This document shows positions 25,249 to 34,896 of a DNA stretch of 64,000 nt, piece after piece. The notes beneath the pieces are model-generated. The model worked only from the letters and a program-made list of their open reading frames with translations, made no database searches and was not told the DNA's origin. The first letter of the stretch is position 1, and each line of letters starts with the position of its first letter. The stretch covers positions 1,736,001 to 1,800,000 of the forward strand of contig NZ_CP012020.1 of NCBI RefSeq assembly GCF_001183865.1, written 5' to 3'. A program made the translations under genes and the position numbers. Source of the stretch: Methylophilus sp. TWE2 (GTDB lineage: Bacteria; Pseudomonadota; Gammaproteobacteria; Burkholderiales; Methylophilaceae).

Positions 25249-26838
25249 ATGATGAAGCCGCTTAATTTTGATAACCGTTTTGTCCGAGAACTACCGGGCG
25301 ACCCTATCCGCCACAACTACACCAGACAAGTCAGTGACTGCTTGTGGTCTGCTGTACAACCGACGCCCGTTAAAGATCCGCAACTGATCGCCTACAGCGC
25401 GGAAGTGGCCGATATGCTGGGCCTCACAGCCGCCGACTTGCAAGACCGTGAACTGATACAAACGCTGGGGGGCAATGGCATGCTGGACGGCATGTTTACC
25501 TATGCCACCCGCTACGGCGGCCACCAGTTTGGGCATTGGGCTGGTCAACTGGGCGATGGGCGGGCGATTTACCTCGGCGAACTGGTGCACGGCGAAAAAC
25601 GTTTTGAGTTACAGCTCAAGGGCGCTGGCGAAACCCCCTACTCACGTTCAGCCGATGGCCGCGCGGTATTGCGCTCCAGCCTGCGCGAATTTTTATGCTC
25701 GGAAGCCATGCACCATCTGGGCGTACCAACCACGCGAGCCTTGAGCCTGGTCACCACTGGCGACCAAGTCGTCCGCGATATGTTTTATAACGGCAATCCG
25801 CAGCTCGAACCAGGCGCGATTGTCTGCCGCGTGGCGCCCTCATTCACGCGCTTTGGGCATTTTGAACTGCTTGCCAGTCGCGAAGAGCTTGTGCTGTTAA
25901 AACGCCTGATTGGCTTTACGCTGGACCGCGATTTTGCCGACTGGTGGCCCTCCACCGGCCTGCAGCTGGATGTCAACAATCCTGCCCCCGAACTGATTGA
26001 AGTCTGGTTTGAAGAAGTGTGTGCCCGTACGGCAGTCATGATCGCGCACTGGATGCGTGTGGGCTTTGTGCATGGCGTGATGAATACCGACAATATGTCC
26101 ATCCTCGGCCTGACGATAGACTATGGCCCCTATGGCTGGATAGACAATTTTGACCCTGGCTGGACACCCAACACCACCGATGCGCAAGGCCGCCGTTATT
26201 GCTTTGGCCGCCAACCCGATATTGCACGCTGGAATCTTGAACGGCTCGCAGAAGCTTTAAGTACTATCCTGCCCTCGCAACAAGGTCTTGAAGACGGATT
26301 AGCCACCTATGACCAGACTTACTTCCGCGCCCTCACCACCAGTCTCGCTGACAAGTTTGGCTTTGAGCACTGGCAGGAGGGGGATGGCGAGCTCATCAAC
26401 CAGATTTTTGAGATCATGACCCGTGCCGAAATTGACCAGACGCTATTTTTTACCTACCTTGCGCAGATTGACCTGCAACAGCCGCAAGTGAGCACACTGC
26501 AAAACGCTTTTTATACGCAAAAAGGCTGGCAGGATTTTAACCAGGATATCCAGACCTGGCTCATGACTTATTGCCAACGCCTGGCGCAATCCCAGCAATC
26601 ATTAGAGCAACACCAGCACCGCATGGCTGCCGCCAATCCGGTCTATGTGCTGCGCAATTACCTGGCCCAAGAAGCGATTGATTTAGCGATGAGTGGCGAC
26701 AGTAGCCGCCTGCTGGAATTACTGGAAGTATTACGCCACCCGTATACCCTGCAGCCTGGCAAAGAAAAGTTTGCGGAAAAGCGCCCCGACTGGGCAAGAC
26801 AAAAGGCGGGTTGCTCCATGCTGTCGTGTAGTTCATAA
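25249..26838 (+). CDS. selO: Protein adenylyltransferase SelO (YdiU family)
   Basis: A 529-residue pseudokinase-fold enzyme that attaches AMP to Ser/Thr/Tyr of target proteins in redox stress. Family motifs include RYGGHQFGHWAGQLGDGRA, LQLKGAGETPYSR and ADGRAVLRSSLREFL, HGVMNTDNMSILGLTIDYGP, and a C-terminal CxxxxC in GCSMLSCSS, at the site where the eukaryotic enzyme has selenocysteine. Two ATG codons (25249, 25252) begin the frame. A Fur-family gene starts 9 bases after the stop, so the two are probably cotranscribed. Confidence 0.94.
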   Translation: MMKPLNFDNRFVRELPGDPIRHNYTRQVSDCLWSAVQPTPVKDPQLIAYSAEVADMLGLTAADLQDRELIQTLGGNGMLDGMFTYATRYGGHQFGHWAGQLGDGRAIYLGELVHGEKRFELQLKGAGETPYSRSADGRAVLRSSLREFLCSEAMHHLGVPTTRALSLVTTGDQVVRDMFYNGNPQLEPGAIVCRVAPSFTRFGHFELLASREELVLLKRLIGFTLDRDFADWWPSTGLQLDVNNPAPELIEVWFEEVCARTAVMIAHWMRVGFVHGVMNTDNMSILGLTIDYGPYGWIDNFDPGWTPNTTDAQGRRYCFGRQPDIARWNLERLAEALSTILPSQQGLEDGLATYDQTYFRALTTSLADKFGFEHWQEGDGELINQIFEIMTRAEIDQTLFFTYLAQIDLQQPQVSTLQNAFYTQKGWQDFNQDIQTWLMTYCQRLAQSQQSLEQHQHRMAAANPVYVLRNYLAQEAIDLAMSGDSSRLLELLEVLRHPYTLQPGKEKFAEKRPDWARQKAGCSMLSCSS

Positions 26839-26846
26839 TTTTAGCC

Positions 26847-27320
26847 ATGGTTACCGCTGAACAATTGATGATAGAAGCCGGGTTACGCCCTACACAAGCA
26901 CGAACGGCCGTGCTCACGACGCTGATCAACTCGCATACCGCCTTGAGTCAGCCTGAAATCCTCAACGCCTTGCAAGGCGTGAAAGAAATCGACCGGGTCA
27001 CGGTGTATCGCGTCCTCGACTGGTTGCAGGAAAATGCCCTCATCCACAAAATATCCACCGAAGACCGCGCCTGGAAATACCAGTTAAACAGCCCCAAACG
27101 CAGCTTTAAAACGCCGAGCACCTCCTCTCCGGGCATGCTTAACAACCACGGCCACGCCCACCTGCTCTGCCAGTCCTGCGGCACCGTGTTATGCATACAC
27201 GAACTCGCTGCACATATTCCACAAGCGATTTTTGATACTTATCAGGTGTCAAATATTGAGATTAGCTTGAAGGGATTGTGTCCGGATTGCCAGAAAGCGG
27301 CAGCAGTCGCACACGCTTAA
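26847..27320 (+). CDS. zur: Fur-family repressor, Zur-like
   Basis: A 157-residue metal-sensing DNA-binding protein. An N-terminal winged helix (GLRPTQARTAVLTTL, TVYRVLDWLQE) is followed by a dimerisation and metal domain with the structural zinc pairs CQSCG and CPDC and the His-rich NNHGHAHLLC. Short length, LRPTQAR start and these pairs fit Zur better than Fur, but specificity cannot be proved from sequence. It is the only Fur-type gene in the window and is a candidate binder of the TGCAACA-N-TGTTGCA palindromes at 42429, 42464 and 52981. Confidence 0.7.
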   Translation: MVTAEQLMIEAGLRPTQARTAVLTTLINSHTALSQPEILNALQGVKEIDRVTVYRVLDWLQENALIHKISTEDRAWKYQLNSPKRSFKTPSTSSPGMLNNHGHAHLLCQSCGTVLCIHELAAHIPQAIFDTYQVSNIEISLKGLCPDCQKAAAVAHA

Positions 27321-27443
27321 CCTGCTGGTGTTGTAGGCGCAATGAGCACGAGAACTTGCGTGATTTTTGATGCTCATAAGTGAATGGATTCAAGGGCTAA
27401 GACCAGCGCTTTAATCTAGCAGTATCCCTTTGAGAACTTAATC

Positions 27444-27860
27444 ATGCGCTCACAAGTTACCTTTCCGCTGACCATTTATTACGATGCCTCCTGTCCCTTG
27501 TGTCGGACCGAAATGGAGACGCTAAAGCAAGCTGATGCTGCCAATCAGCTAATACTGGTCGACTGTTCACAAACTGCAATGCAGTTACCCGACAGTTGCC
27601 CAGCCACGCGCGACGCCCTGATGAACAGGATTCATGCGCAAGACGCCATGGGACGCTGGATCAATGGTGTCGATGTGTTTGCCGCGGCATACAGCGTGAC
27701 AGGCTTCACAAAGATAGGCAGATTCTGGTCTAGCCGGATACTGCGGCCCATCTTGAGCAGAGCCTATCCGTGGGTGGCCGACCACCGGCAGTGGCTCAGC
27801 AAAACACCCTTGCCGTGGTTGCTACATAAGCTCATCTCAAAAAACGCCAAGCCTCGCTAG
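27444..27860 (+). CDS. DCC-family thiol-disulfide protein (DUF393)
   Basis: A 138-residue protein with the thioredoxin-like start TIYYDASCPLCRTEMETL (CPLC motif), then VDCSQTA and the typical IHAQDAMGRWINGVDVFAAAY. DCC proteins are named for conserved Asp-x-x-Cys-x-x-Cys and are presumed thiol-disulfide oxidoreductases with no known substrate. The C-terminal region WLLHKLISKN is basic. It stands alone after the selO-zur pair. Confidence 0.85.
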   Translation: MRSQVTFPLTIYYDASCPLCRTEMETLKQADAANQLILVDCSQTAMQLPDSCPATRDALMNRIHAQDAMGRWINGVDVFAAAYSVTGFTKIGRFWSSRILRPILSRAYPWVADHRQWLSKTPLPWLLHKLISKNAKPR

Positions 27861-28038
27861 TTGGCTCATCACAATGACCTTAGTGATTGGTCTGGCGAAA
27901 ACCCTTACACTCTAAACCTTTGCCATGCTGGATGCACTGACTCAGTGTATGCATCACAATGCATCTCGGAGAAACGCACCCAGCAACACAAAGGCATTAA
28001 GACCATGTACGACACAGGATCTATATGTCTCATCAGCC

Positions 28039-30363
28039 TCATGCGAGCAGTTTCTCGCGCTTAGGGTCATAAAAAGGCAATTTCACTACCTCTCCCGCCA
28101 AACGTTTCTGTTGCCCATCCAGCTTACCTATTTCCAGGCGCGTACCTATGCTGGAAAAATCAGGTGCCACGCGCACGATGGCAATCTGTTTTCCCATCAA
28201 TGGCGAATAAGTGGCGCTGGTGACGATGCCAACCGGGAAACGCCCATGATAAACATGATCGCCATGACTGGCAGGGTCTCCACCTTGCAGAATCATGCCG
28301 ACTAAACGATGTCGGCTCTCCGGCGCTTGCCGCGACAAGGCTTCACGGCCGATAAAGTTTTCCTGTTTGCTATGTAAAGGCACACTGAAACCAGTGCCTG
28401 CTTCAAATGGAGTGGTGCTGTGGTCAAACTCGTGTTCAGCCATACTCAAGCCGGCTTCAATGCGCAGGACGTCAAGTGCATTCAACCCCATCGGGGCAAT
28501 CTGAAAGCGCTGACCCGCTTGCCACACAGCATCCCATACTGCTTCGCTGTCATCGGGGTGACACCAGACTTCATAGCCCAGTTCACCTGTGTAACCTGTT
28601 CTGGAAACCATCACGGGTACCCCTGCAGCCCCACCTAGCCGGCCAATTGTAAAGTGAAACCATTTGAGCTTTTCAACTGCGGGCTGACTATCCGGGGTCC
28701 AAATCAGCTTGCTTAACAACTCGCGGCTGTTCGGGCCCTGCACAGCGAGATTGTCTAGCTGTGCACTGGCGTTGCGGATGCTGACTTTAAAACCTTTTTC
28801 TTGGGCCTTTTCCCTCATCCAGATACCGGTGTATTCCGCACCACAACACCAGCGAAAAGCCTGTTCCCCCATACGAAATATGGTGCCATCATCGATCATG
28901 CCGCCGGTTTCAAGACAAATCGCCGAGTGCGCAATTTCACCGATGGCCATGCGGCTGATGTTCTGCGTTAATACATACTGCAAAAAAGCCACCACATCAG
29001 GGCCGAAGATTTCAAATTTGCGTATCACCGACAAATCTAGCAGTGCCACGCGTTCACGACAGGCGAGATATTCTGCATTCGTCCCCCAGCCATCGTATTC
29101 AGTGGCCACCCAATAGCCTGTATAGTCGATAAATTTTTTGGTCAATGCGGAAGTTCGGGGGTGAAAACCAGAAGGTTTGGTCATGCGAGGCAGCTCCTCA
29201 GAAGTGTTGCGATAGGCAATGGCGCGTGGAAAGTCTTGTGCAGCATCGTAAATACGCACATGAATATCGGTCGGATGCCAGCCATTGGCAGGGTCAATAT
29301 CGTCAGGACAAGCGGAAGAGGCGCAGACAAGGTCTCGCTCAGCACGCATTAAAATATAATCTCCCGCCCGTGACCACGGTTCATCCATCAGCACGGCGCC
29401 CGAGGCGTCAATAAAGGTGTTAAAAAACAAATTAATCGCTGGCCAGCCAGCCCGTGGTGCAATGCCATAGTGTGCCAATCGTTGGTTAAAGTTGTCGGTG
29501 CAACTGGCATGGCCGAAATAGCCACTGTCCTCGTAATATTTGGGGGTACAAGCCAGTAGAAAACTATCGTGTCGACCCACGGTATCCTGCACCACTTCTA
29601 TCATGGGTTTCAGATCTGAACCAAGGTATCGTGAGTGCAATCCGGGTACAGGATTGCTCAAGCCCATCACCGTTCGGGTCGCTGTCGCATCCAGTCCCAA
29701 CACAATGCCTTGTTCCAAAGCCTGTTTATCAAACGCAATAAAATCCGAGCATTGCTTGCCAGACACATCAATAATCTGAATCCATTCGCCTTTTTTGACT
29801 TCATAGGTCTGTGCCGTGGCGCGATTAACCCTCAATTCGTGCTTGATTGGCGCCAATGGTGCGGGCAAGAGTGATTCTGCCAGATTGGCGTAAGTCACGG
29901 TAATGTCCACTTCGGTGACTGGCGTGTGCGCTTCAACAGACATGTTTGGGCCAGCCGCGGCAATCACGACAGTCAAAGCATTTGTCGCTGTAAATTTGGC
30001 ATACTCTGCACCTGACACTGTGATTGCTTGCTGCAAAGAAGCGTCATCCAGCTGCCAAGTGTTTAATTGATTACGCAGCCTTTGGGAGGCCGCACCACGC
30101 TGCTGAAGTTGCTGTTGAATGCCTATCGCGACGCCAGGCGGACGCTTATCGAGTAACGCAGGGGCCAATGTGCCATGAGCATCCAATACAATCAGCTCGG
30201 TGCTTTGCGCTTGGTCTGGGCTTAGAATTTCAAGCCGGTCGCCTGCGCTCAGGGATAATTGAATGGCCTGTTGTCCATCCAGACGGTACTTGCTAATAGG
30301 CTTGGCGAAGGAAGCGCCAAAATAATAGTCCTCCCCCCACCGCTGTTCTTTGATTGCTTGCAT
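28039..30363 (-). CDS. tdm: Trimethylamine N-oxide demethylase
   Basis: Splits TMAO into dimethylamine and formaldehyde (EC 4.1.2.32). The 774-residue protein has the two-part plan of characterised Tdm: an N-terminal DUF1989 metal domain (about residues 165-400) with cysteines in KQCSDFIAFD, LLACTPKYYEDSGYFGHASC and SACPDDID, then a GcvT-like tetrahydrofolate domain (about 400-770) with VALLDLSVIRKFEI, LAVQGPNSRELL and GYTGELGYEVW, thought to trap formaldehyde. The first 160 residues are an extra, poorly conserved region. It is transcribed away from tmm across a 430-base regulatory region. Confidence 0.92.
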   Translation of the reverse strand: MQAIKEQRWGEDYYFGASFAKPISKYRLDGQQAIQLSLSAGDRLEILSPDQAQSTELIVLDAHGTLAPALLDKRPPGVAIGIQQQLQQRGAASQRLRNQLNTWQLDDASLQQAITVSGAEYAKFTATNALTVVIAAAGPNMSVEAHTPVTEVDITVTYANLAESLLPAPLAPIKHELRVNRATAQTYEVKKGEWIQIIDVSGKQCSDFIAFDKQALEQGIVLGLDATATRTVMGLSNPVPGLHSRYLGSDLKPMIEVVQDTVGRHDSFLLACTPKYYEDSGYFGHASCTDNFNQRLAHYGIAPRAGWPAINLFFNTFIDASGAVLMDEPWSRAGDYILMRAERDLVCASSACPDDIDPANGWHPTDIHVRIYDAAQDFPRAIAYRNTSEELPRMTKPSGFHPRTSALTKKFIDYTGYWVATEYDGWGTNAEYLACRERVALLDLSVIRKFEIFGPDVVAFLQYVLTQNISRMAIGEIAHSAICLETGGMIDDGTIFRMGEQAFRWCCGAEYTGIWMREKAQEKGFKVSIRNASAQLDNLAVQGPNSRELLSKLIWTPDSQPAVEKLKWFHFTIGRLGGAAGVPVMVSRTGYTGELGYEVWCHPDDSEAVWDAVWQAGQRFQIAPMGLNALDVLRIEAGLSMAEHEFDHSTTPFEAGTGFSVPLHSKQENFIGREALSRQAPESRHRLVGMILQGGDPASHGDHVYHGRFPVGIVTSATYSPLMGKQIAIVRVAPDFSSIGTRLEIGKLDGQQKRLAGEVVKLPFYDPKREKLLA

Positions 30364-30791
30364 CGATTCACCATATCTTACGAAGTGTCCAAGTTAAAAG
30401 CTTGCCTATCCTATGGATATCTATTAATAGGTTGATATTCACCAACAGGCTGTTATCCAATGCACTAATATTGACTTTGACGGCATGAGATTCAATTACC
30501 CTCATGGCGTACCTCTTTGGTATTAGGCTTCGCCTTCACTCAGCCATGTCAACAATGCATAAGCGCCAGCGATTCCGGTGTATTAACAAGGTTTGGCCTA
30601 TGCGCGGTTATCAAAACGCACTCAACACATCTCCAGCTAAGGCCTCATCAACGTGATGACCCCACCCTCACTTACCCAATTGGGAGTACTTCTTGATGAG
30701 GATTTTTCATCTTGGTGAAGCAGGTTACTTTAGCGGCATCGCGCTTCTAAACGCGGCGCAAACTAATCAATCAGATTTATGGAGAATCCTA
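30364..30791. other. Divergent tdm-tmm control region
   Basis: Contains no supported gene. It holds the 7-2-7 dyad at 30673-30688 near tmm, a small palindrome TCATC-AACGT-GATGA (30647-30661 region), and TACCCTCATGGCGTA (30497-30511), which looks like the same dyad with one base less. Two TTGACT/TTGACG sequences lie near 30473-30481 without convincing -10 elements. Confidence 0.45.
30673..30688. promoter_or_regulatory. NarL-type 7-2-7 operator upstream of tmm
   Basis: TACCCAA-TT-GGGAGTA: each half matches six of seven positions of the NarL heptamer TACYYMT, in inverted orientation with a 2-base gap. An overlapping exact heptamer TACTTCT follows at 30687-30693. The tmm start is 103 bases downstream. 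The companion sites are at 38955 and 40975; a NarL-family regulator is encoded at 38177. Confidence 0.5.
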
Positions 30792-32162
30792 ATGTCAACG
30801 CGAATAGCCATACTCGGCGCGGGTCCAAGCGGCCTCGCACAGCTTAGAGCCTTTCAATCAGCCCAGGCAAAAGGCGCTCAAATTCCAGAAATTGTGTGCT
30901 TTGAAAAGCAAAGCGACTGGGGTGGGTTGTGGAATTACACCTGGCGTACAGGGACAGATGAACATGGCGAGCCTGTTCATGGCAGTATGTATCGTTATCT
31001 TTGGTCTAACGGTCCCAAAGAGTGTCTGGAGTTTGCCGACTACACGTTTGAAGAACATTTTGGCAGACCGATCGCCTCATACCCACCACGCGAAGTATTG
31101 TTTGATTACATCAAAGGTCGCGTAGAGAAAGCAGGTGTGCGCGACTACATTCGCTTTAATACGGCTGTACGCAATGTCATCTTTAGTGAGGTGACTCAGA
31201 AGTTCACCGTGACGGTGCAAGATCACACCACGGATACCATTTACGCAGAGGAATTTGATTACGTGGTCTGCGCAACAGGGCATTTCTCTACCCCAAAAAT
31301 CCCAAGTTTTGAAGGCTTTGACAAGTTTGGCGGCCGCATCTTGCATGCCCATGATTTCCGGGATGCCCTGGAGTTTAAAGACAAAGACATTCTATTGGTT
31401 GGCAGTAGTTATTCCGCAGAAGATATAGGCTCGCAATGTTACAAATATGGGGCACGCAGCATCATCAGCTGTTACCGCACCGCACCGATGAATTATAAAT
31501 GGCCAAAAAATTGGGAAGAAAAACCCAATCTGGTCAGAGTCGATACGGATACTGCTTATTTTCTCGATGGCAGCTCGCGAAAAGTGGATGCAATTATTCT
31601 GTGCACCGGCTATTTACATCACTTTCCATTCCTCGCAGATGATTTACGCCTAAAAACCAACAATCGACTTTGGCCACTCAACCTGTATAAAGGGGTTGCA
31701 TGGGAAGACAATCCAAAATTCTTCTATATCGGCATGCAGGATCAGTGGTATTCCTTCAATATGTTTGATGCGCAGGCTTGGTACGTGCGAGACATTATTT
31801 TGGGACGTATTGAATTACCGGCAAAAGCCGAGATGAAAGCGCATAGCATGCTATGGCGTGAAAAAGAACTGGCGCTACAAACAGCGGAAGAAATGTACAC
31901 CTACCAAGGCGACTATATTCAGGAGCTGATAGATGCCACTGATTATCCGTCATTTGATATTCCTGCGGTCAACAAGACCTTCCTTGAATGGAAGTATCAT
32001 AAAAAGCAAAACATCATGACTTTCCGTGATCACTCTTATCGCTCCTTGATGACGGGCACCATGTCCCCACCGCATCACACACCTTGGTTAGAAGCGTTGG
32101 ACGACTCCTTGGAAGCCTATCTCTCCGATAAAAGCGAATTGCCTGCGGTGAAAGAGGCTTAA
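30792..32162 (+). CDS. tmm: Trimethylamine monooxygenase
   Basis: Bacterial flavin-containing monooxygenase that oxidises trimethylamine to TMAO with NADPH and O2. The 456-residue reading starts at ATG 30792 behind GGAGAA. It has FAD motif GAGPSG (residues 9-14), the FMO signature [11 protein letters not shown], the NADPH loop [12 protein letters not shown] and conserved C-terminal [14 protein letters not shown] and THTP-like (HHTPW) regions. From memory it is strikingly close to the Methylocella silvestris enzyme (for example [11 protein letters not shown] and FSTPxxPxFEGF). It is divergent from tdm and precedes dmmABC. Confidence 0.95.
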   Translation: MSTRIAILGAGPSGLAQLRAFQSAQAKGAQIPEIVCFEKQSDWGGLWNYTWRTGTDEHGEPVHGSMYRYLWSNGPKECLEFADYTFEEHFGRPIASYPPREVLFDYIKGRVEKAGVRDYIRFNTAVRNVIFSEVTQKFTVTVQDHTTDTIYAEEFDYVVCATGHFSTPKIPSFEGFDKFGGRILHAHDFRDALEFKDKDILLVGSSYSAEDIGSQCYKYGARSIISCYRTAPMNYKWPKNWEEKPNLVRVDTDTAYFLDGSSRKVDAIILCTGYLHHFPFLADDLRLKTNNRLWPLNLYKGVAWEDNPKFFYIGMQDQWYSFNMFDAQAWYVRDIILGRIELPAKAEMKAHSMLWREKELALQTAEEMYTYQGDYIQELIDATDYPSFDIPAVNKTFLEWKYHKKQNIMTFRDHSYRSLMTGTMSPPHHTPWLEALDDSLEAYLSDKSELPAVKEA

Positions 32163-32187
32163 CTTAAACGATACGTTAGTTAAAAAA

Positions 32188-32203
32188 TACCTGCTTTAGG
32201 GTG
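32188..32203. promoter_or_regulatory. Possible degenerate 7-2-7 site before dmmA
   Basis: TACCTGC-TT-TAGGGTG keeps the outer TACC and GGGT of the tmm dyad but misses several positions. It sits 75 bases before dmmA in the 115-base gap after tmm. Weak candidate. Confidence 0.2.
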
Positions 32204-32277
32204 CTCACTTCATCCTATGCAAAATGCCCCCCCTATTAAGCATATGATTTAACGGAAAAATACGATGGAAAAATACC

Positions 32278-32883
32278 ATGGAACGCGGATATTGGATTCG
32301 AAGTAAGCCGGTCTATTCAACCTTGGTCTGGCAACAACAGGCAAACGCACATATTGTGCTGGTTGAAGGCAGCGCTGGGGGCCTGGCGGCAATGAAGTTA
32401 TTCCAGCAAATGCATCCAGAGCACCCTACCAAAGTACTCTATGCGAGAAACCCAGTGGTGCAACAGGATCTCAGCATCCCCTTAAGCAAGGTCGTGCCGG
32501 ATGCGCTGTTGATGTTTGAAACGACAGAGGAGTCTCTCGTTGCATTTGAGGCCCATTTATCCAGTGCATGCATGGGCTTACGAATCTACGTGGCAGGCTC
32601 TGAGCGCTTTATCTGGCAGATGGCTCAAATGGCTGACAAGTATGGCATTGATGACAGTGACATCATCAAAGAGCTCGTTGGCACCTTAGCTAGGCCTATC
32701 TATTGCGTTCATTGCAAGACCATCTCTTATGAAGCGCATACCAATATCAAAAAATGTGATGGCTGCGGCAAACAACTGTTTGTCAGAGACCACTTTTCTA
32801 GACGCCTTGGTGCTTATATGGGGCTGATGGTGGACGCTGAAGACCCTGGGCAGATTCCAAGCATTGAGGAGATTTATCCTTGA
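32278..32883 (+). CDS. dmmA: Dimethylamine monooxygenase small subunit (DmmA-like)
   Basis: A 201-residue subunit of the heme-dependent dimethylamine N-demethylase. The N-terminal part is Rossmann-like (IVLVEGSAGGLAAMKLF) and the C-terminal part is a zinc ribbon, CVHC-14 residues-CDGC, followed by RDHFSRRLGAYMG. I recall this type as DmmA (also called gamma in HODM); subunit letters differ between publications. The start has only a weak GGA. The stop TGA overlaps the TTG start of the reductase gene, so the pair is coupled. Confidence 0.75.
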   Translation: MERGYWIRSKPVYSTLVWQQQANAHIVLVEGSAGGLAAMKLFQQMHPEHPTKVLYARNPVVQQDLSIPLSKVVPDALLMFETTEESLVAFEAHLSSACMGLRIYVAGSERFIWQMAQMADKYGIDDSDIIKELVGTLARPIYCVHCKTISYEAHTNIKKCDGCGKQLFVRDHFSRRLGAYMGLMVDAEDPGQIPSIEEIYP

Positions 32884-33833
32884 GTACATTTAAAGTTGTT
32901 GTTTCAAATATTCAGCAAATCACTCCGCTGATTAAGCAGTTCTCTTTTATCAGGGAGGATGGCGCAAGTTTCCCTCCATTTTCAGGGGGAAGTCATGTGG
33001 TGGTTGCGATGAACATCAATGGCCGACTCCATCGCAACCCTTACTCACTGATGGGCTCTCCGCAGGCGCCTGATGCTTATCACATTGCCGTGCGCCTACA
33101 AGAGCACTCACGCGGCGGCTCGGCTTACCTCCATCATGAGGTCAAGGTTGGGTCTCAATTAGAAATCACGTATCCAAACAACTTATTCGCACTGGATAAA
33201 AGAGCGCGAAAACATCTCCTCGTCGCTGGTGGCATTGGCATCACTCCATTCATGTCGCAGATTGATGATTTAATCAGGACCAAAGCCAATTACGAATTGC
33301 ATTACGCCTATCGCTCTCAGGATCATGCGGCATTCACCTCTGCCCTTAAAGAAAAATGCGCTGAAAGAGTCCATGTGTATGTTGAAAGCGAAGGACTCAG
33401 CATTGATCTAAAAGCGCTATTAAGCAAACAACCCTTGGGCACCCACGTCTATGTTTGTGGACCGAATGCAATGGTGGTTGCTTTAATTGAAACGGCGCGG
33501 TCACTGGGTTGGCCAGAAAATCATATCCATAGCGAACAATTTTTAGCGCCCCCTTCAGGTGAACCATTCAAAGTGAAATTGGCAAAATCTAACATTGAAG
33601 TTCATGTCCCCGCAGAAATGAGCATGTTGGAAGCGATTGAAGCGGCAGGGGTGGATGCGCCCTACTCTTGCCGTGGCGGCGCATGTGGCCGCTGTGAGCT
33701 GGAAGTCATCCGAACTGATGGCGTGCTGGTGCATCAAGATCACTATTTATCAGAAGCAGACAAGGCGGCTGGCAAAAAGATTATGCCTTGCGTCTCGCGC
33801 GCAAAATGCCAATCCTTAGAAATCAATCTTTAA
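32880..33833 (+). CDS. dmmB: Dimethylamine monooxygenase reductase subunit
   Basis: A 317-residue flavin/iron-sulfur reductase that passes electrons from NAD(P)H to the heme subunit. It has a ferredoxin-reductase flavin domain with RNPYSLMGSP (near residue 43), a nucleotide domain with GGIGITPFMSQ (near residue 118) and a C-terminal plant-type [2Fe-2S] domain with CRGGACGRC and the fourth Cys in MPCVSRA. This is the phthalate dioxygenase reductase order (flavin, NAD, Fe-S). Start is TTG 32880, with GGAG 9 bases upstream. The next gene begins 11 bases after its stop. Confidence 0.88.
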   Translation: MSTFKVVVSNIQQITPLIKQFSFIREDGASFPPFSGGSHVVVAMNINGRLHRNPYSLMGSPQAPDAYHIAVRLQEHSRGGSAYLHHEVKVGSQLEITYPNNLFALDKRARKHLLVAGGIGITPFMSQIDDLIRTKANYELHYAYRSQDHAAFTSALKEKCAERVHVYVESEGLSIDLKALLSKQPLGTHVYVCGPNAMVVALIETARSLGWPENHIHSEQFLAPPSGEPFKVKLAKSNIEVHVPAEMSMLEAIEAAGVDAPYSCRGGACGRCELEVIRTDGVLVHQDHYLSEADKAAGKKIMPCVSRAKCQSLEINL

Positions 33834-33844
33834 CAGGAAATGCT

Positions 33845-34882
33845 ATGAGCTTAGCTTTTAAAAAAGAAACCTTTCGCGATGACTATACCTACCAAAACTC
33901 AGCCGAAGCCATTAGACGGTTTCCATTTCCGTTTGCAGAAGACAGCTACATGTATTCAGTGAATATTGAGCCTCACACCAAGGGGCCGGTGGGTGCTGTG
34001 ACTGAATTTGCCTTTGATATTGATGAGCACTACGTCGCTGAATGCGAGGATAAAGCCAAAACATTAGCGCTAGATGCGGGAAGGTACCAGGCCTTGCCAC
34101 ACATGGCGGAGGCGCAATGGGACTTTCTGGAGCTCACGATGGAAAGTTTATCAAACGACTATCCTGAGCTATTTTCGCTCAAAAAAGACGGTCTATTGTG
34201 GACATGGGAAAATAAACCGCTTGGGATCAAAAACACGTTTACCTTTGGCGACAGCGCCTCCTTTGACATGGATCCAATGGAATATATGGGGAGACAGGTG
34301 CAAGGTGACTTTGTGCTGCTAGATCAACGCAACGGGACTTTGTATGCCGATGCTGGCTTTATCACCAGTCAAGCAGACTGGTCGCTGGCCTTTGATGTGG
34401 GCATGGCCTGGCATGAGTGGCACGGCCCTGTCCCGCAAGTGACGAAACTAGGTGTGATGGACCGCGCTTTAAAGTTCCTCATGGCCTTGCAATTGGGCGC
34501 ACCCGTACGGCGTTTAAATTGGACAATGACAATTAACCCAAGGCTAGACACGTCGCCCGAAAACTATCCCTTGTGGGGCGGCGACCGTAATAAAGTCACC
34601 ATCGACAATGTGGGCGAGCTGGTTCATTTACGTGTTGAGTTACAAAGCTTATTCAGATTGCCGCGCAGCAATGCCATACTGTTCAGTATTCGCTGCTATT
34701 TAATCAGTATGAATGAGTTGACCACTTCCGCACGCTGGGCAAAACGCTTTCATCGCGTACTAAAGTCATTACATCCAGATTTAGTGGAGTACAAGGGCTT
34801 AACCAAATTTAAAGATTTAACGGTGCAATGGCTGTCTAAAAAAGATGATGGCGCAGAAGTGGCGTTAGGGACGCACCCATAA
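33845..34882 (+). CDS. dmmC: Heme PAS N-demethylase subunit (HODM alpha, DUF3445)
   Basis: A 345-residue protein of the DUF3445/HODM alpha family, in which a PAS fold binds heme and oxidises dimethylamine to monomethylamine plus formaldehyde. Recognisable parts are a start FPFPFAEDSYMYSVNIEP, FVLLDQRNGTLYADAGFITSQADW with WHEWHGPVP, and LVHLRVELQSLFRLPRSNAILFSIRCYL near residue 270. ATG 33845 with AGGAA upstream was chosen over a 19-residue extension. The order small subunit-reductase-heme subunit equals dmmABC; the folate-binding partner dmmD lies 6 kb away at 41068. Confidence 0.85.
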   Translation: MSLAFKKETFRDDYTYQNSAEAIRRFPFPFAEDSYMYSVNIEPHTKGPVGAVTEFAFDIDEHYVAECEDKAKTLALDAGRYQALPHMAEAQWDFLELTMESLSNDYPELFSLKKDGLLWTWENKPLGIKNTFTFGDSASFDMDPMEYMGRQVQGDFVLLDQRNGTLYADAGFITSQADWSLAFDVGMAWHEWHGPVPQVTKLGVMDRALKFLMALQLGAPVRRLNWTMTINPRLDTSPENYPLWGGDRNKVTIDNVGELVHLRVELQSLFRLPRSNAILFSIRCYLISMNELTTSARWAKRFHRVLKSLHPDLVEYKGLTKFKDLTVQWLSKKDDGAEVALGTHP

Positions 34883-34896
34883 CGCTGGATACTTTC

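Noticed and set aside
27861..28038. Small frame with ATGCATCACAATGCAT repeat before tdm end
   Set aside because: The readable frames are short or run antisense into tdm; the repeat is two hexamer palindromes and can be chance.
30364..30791. Sigma-54 promoter for tmm or tdm
   Set aside because: No GG-N10-GC element at -24/-12 spacing was found by eye, and no enhancer-binding regulator is encoded here.
33788..33844. 19-codon extension of dmmC into dmmB
   Set aside because: AGGAA before ATG 33845 and the family start support the shorter reading.
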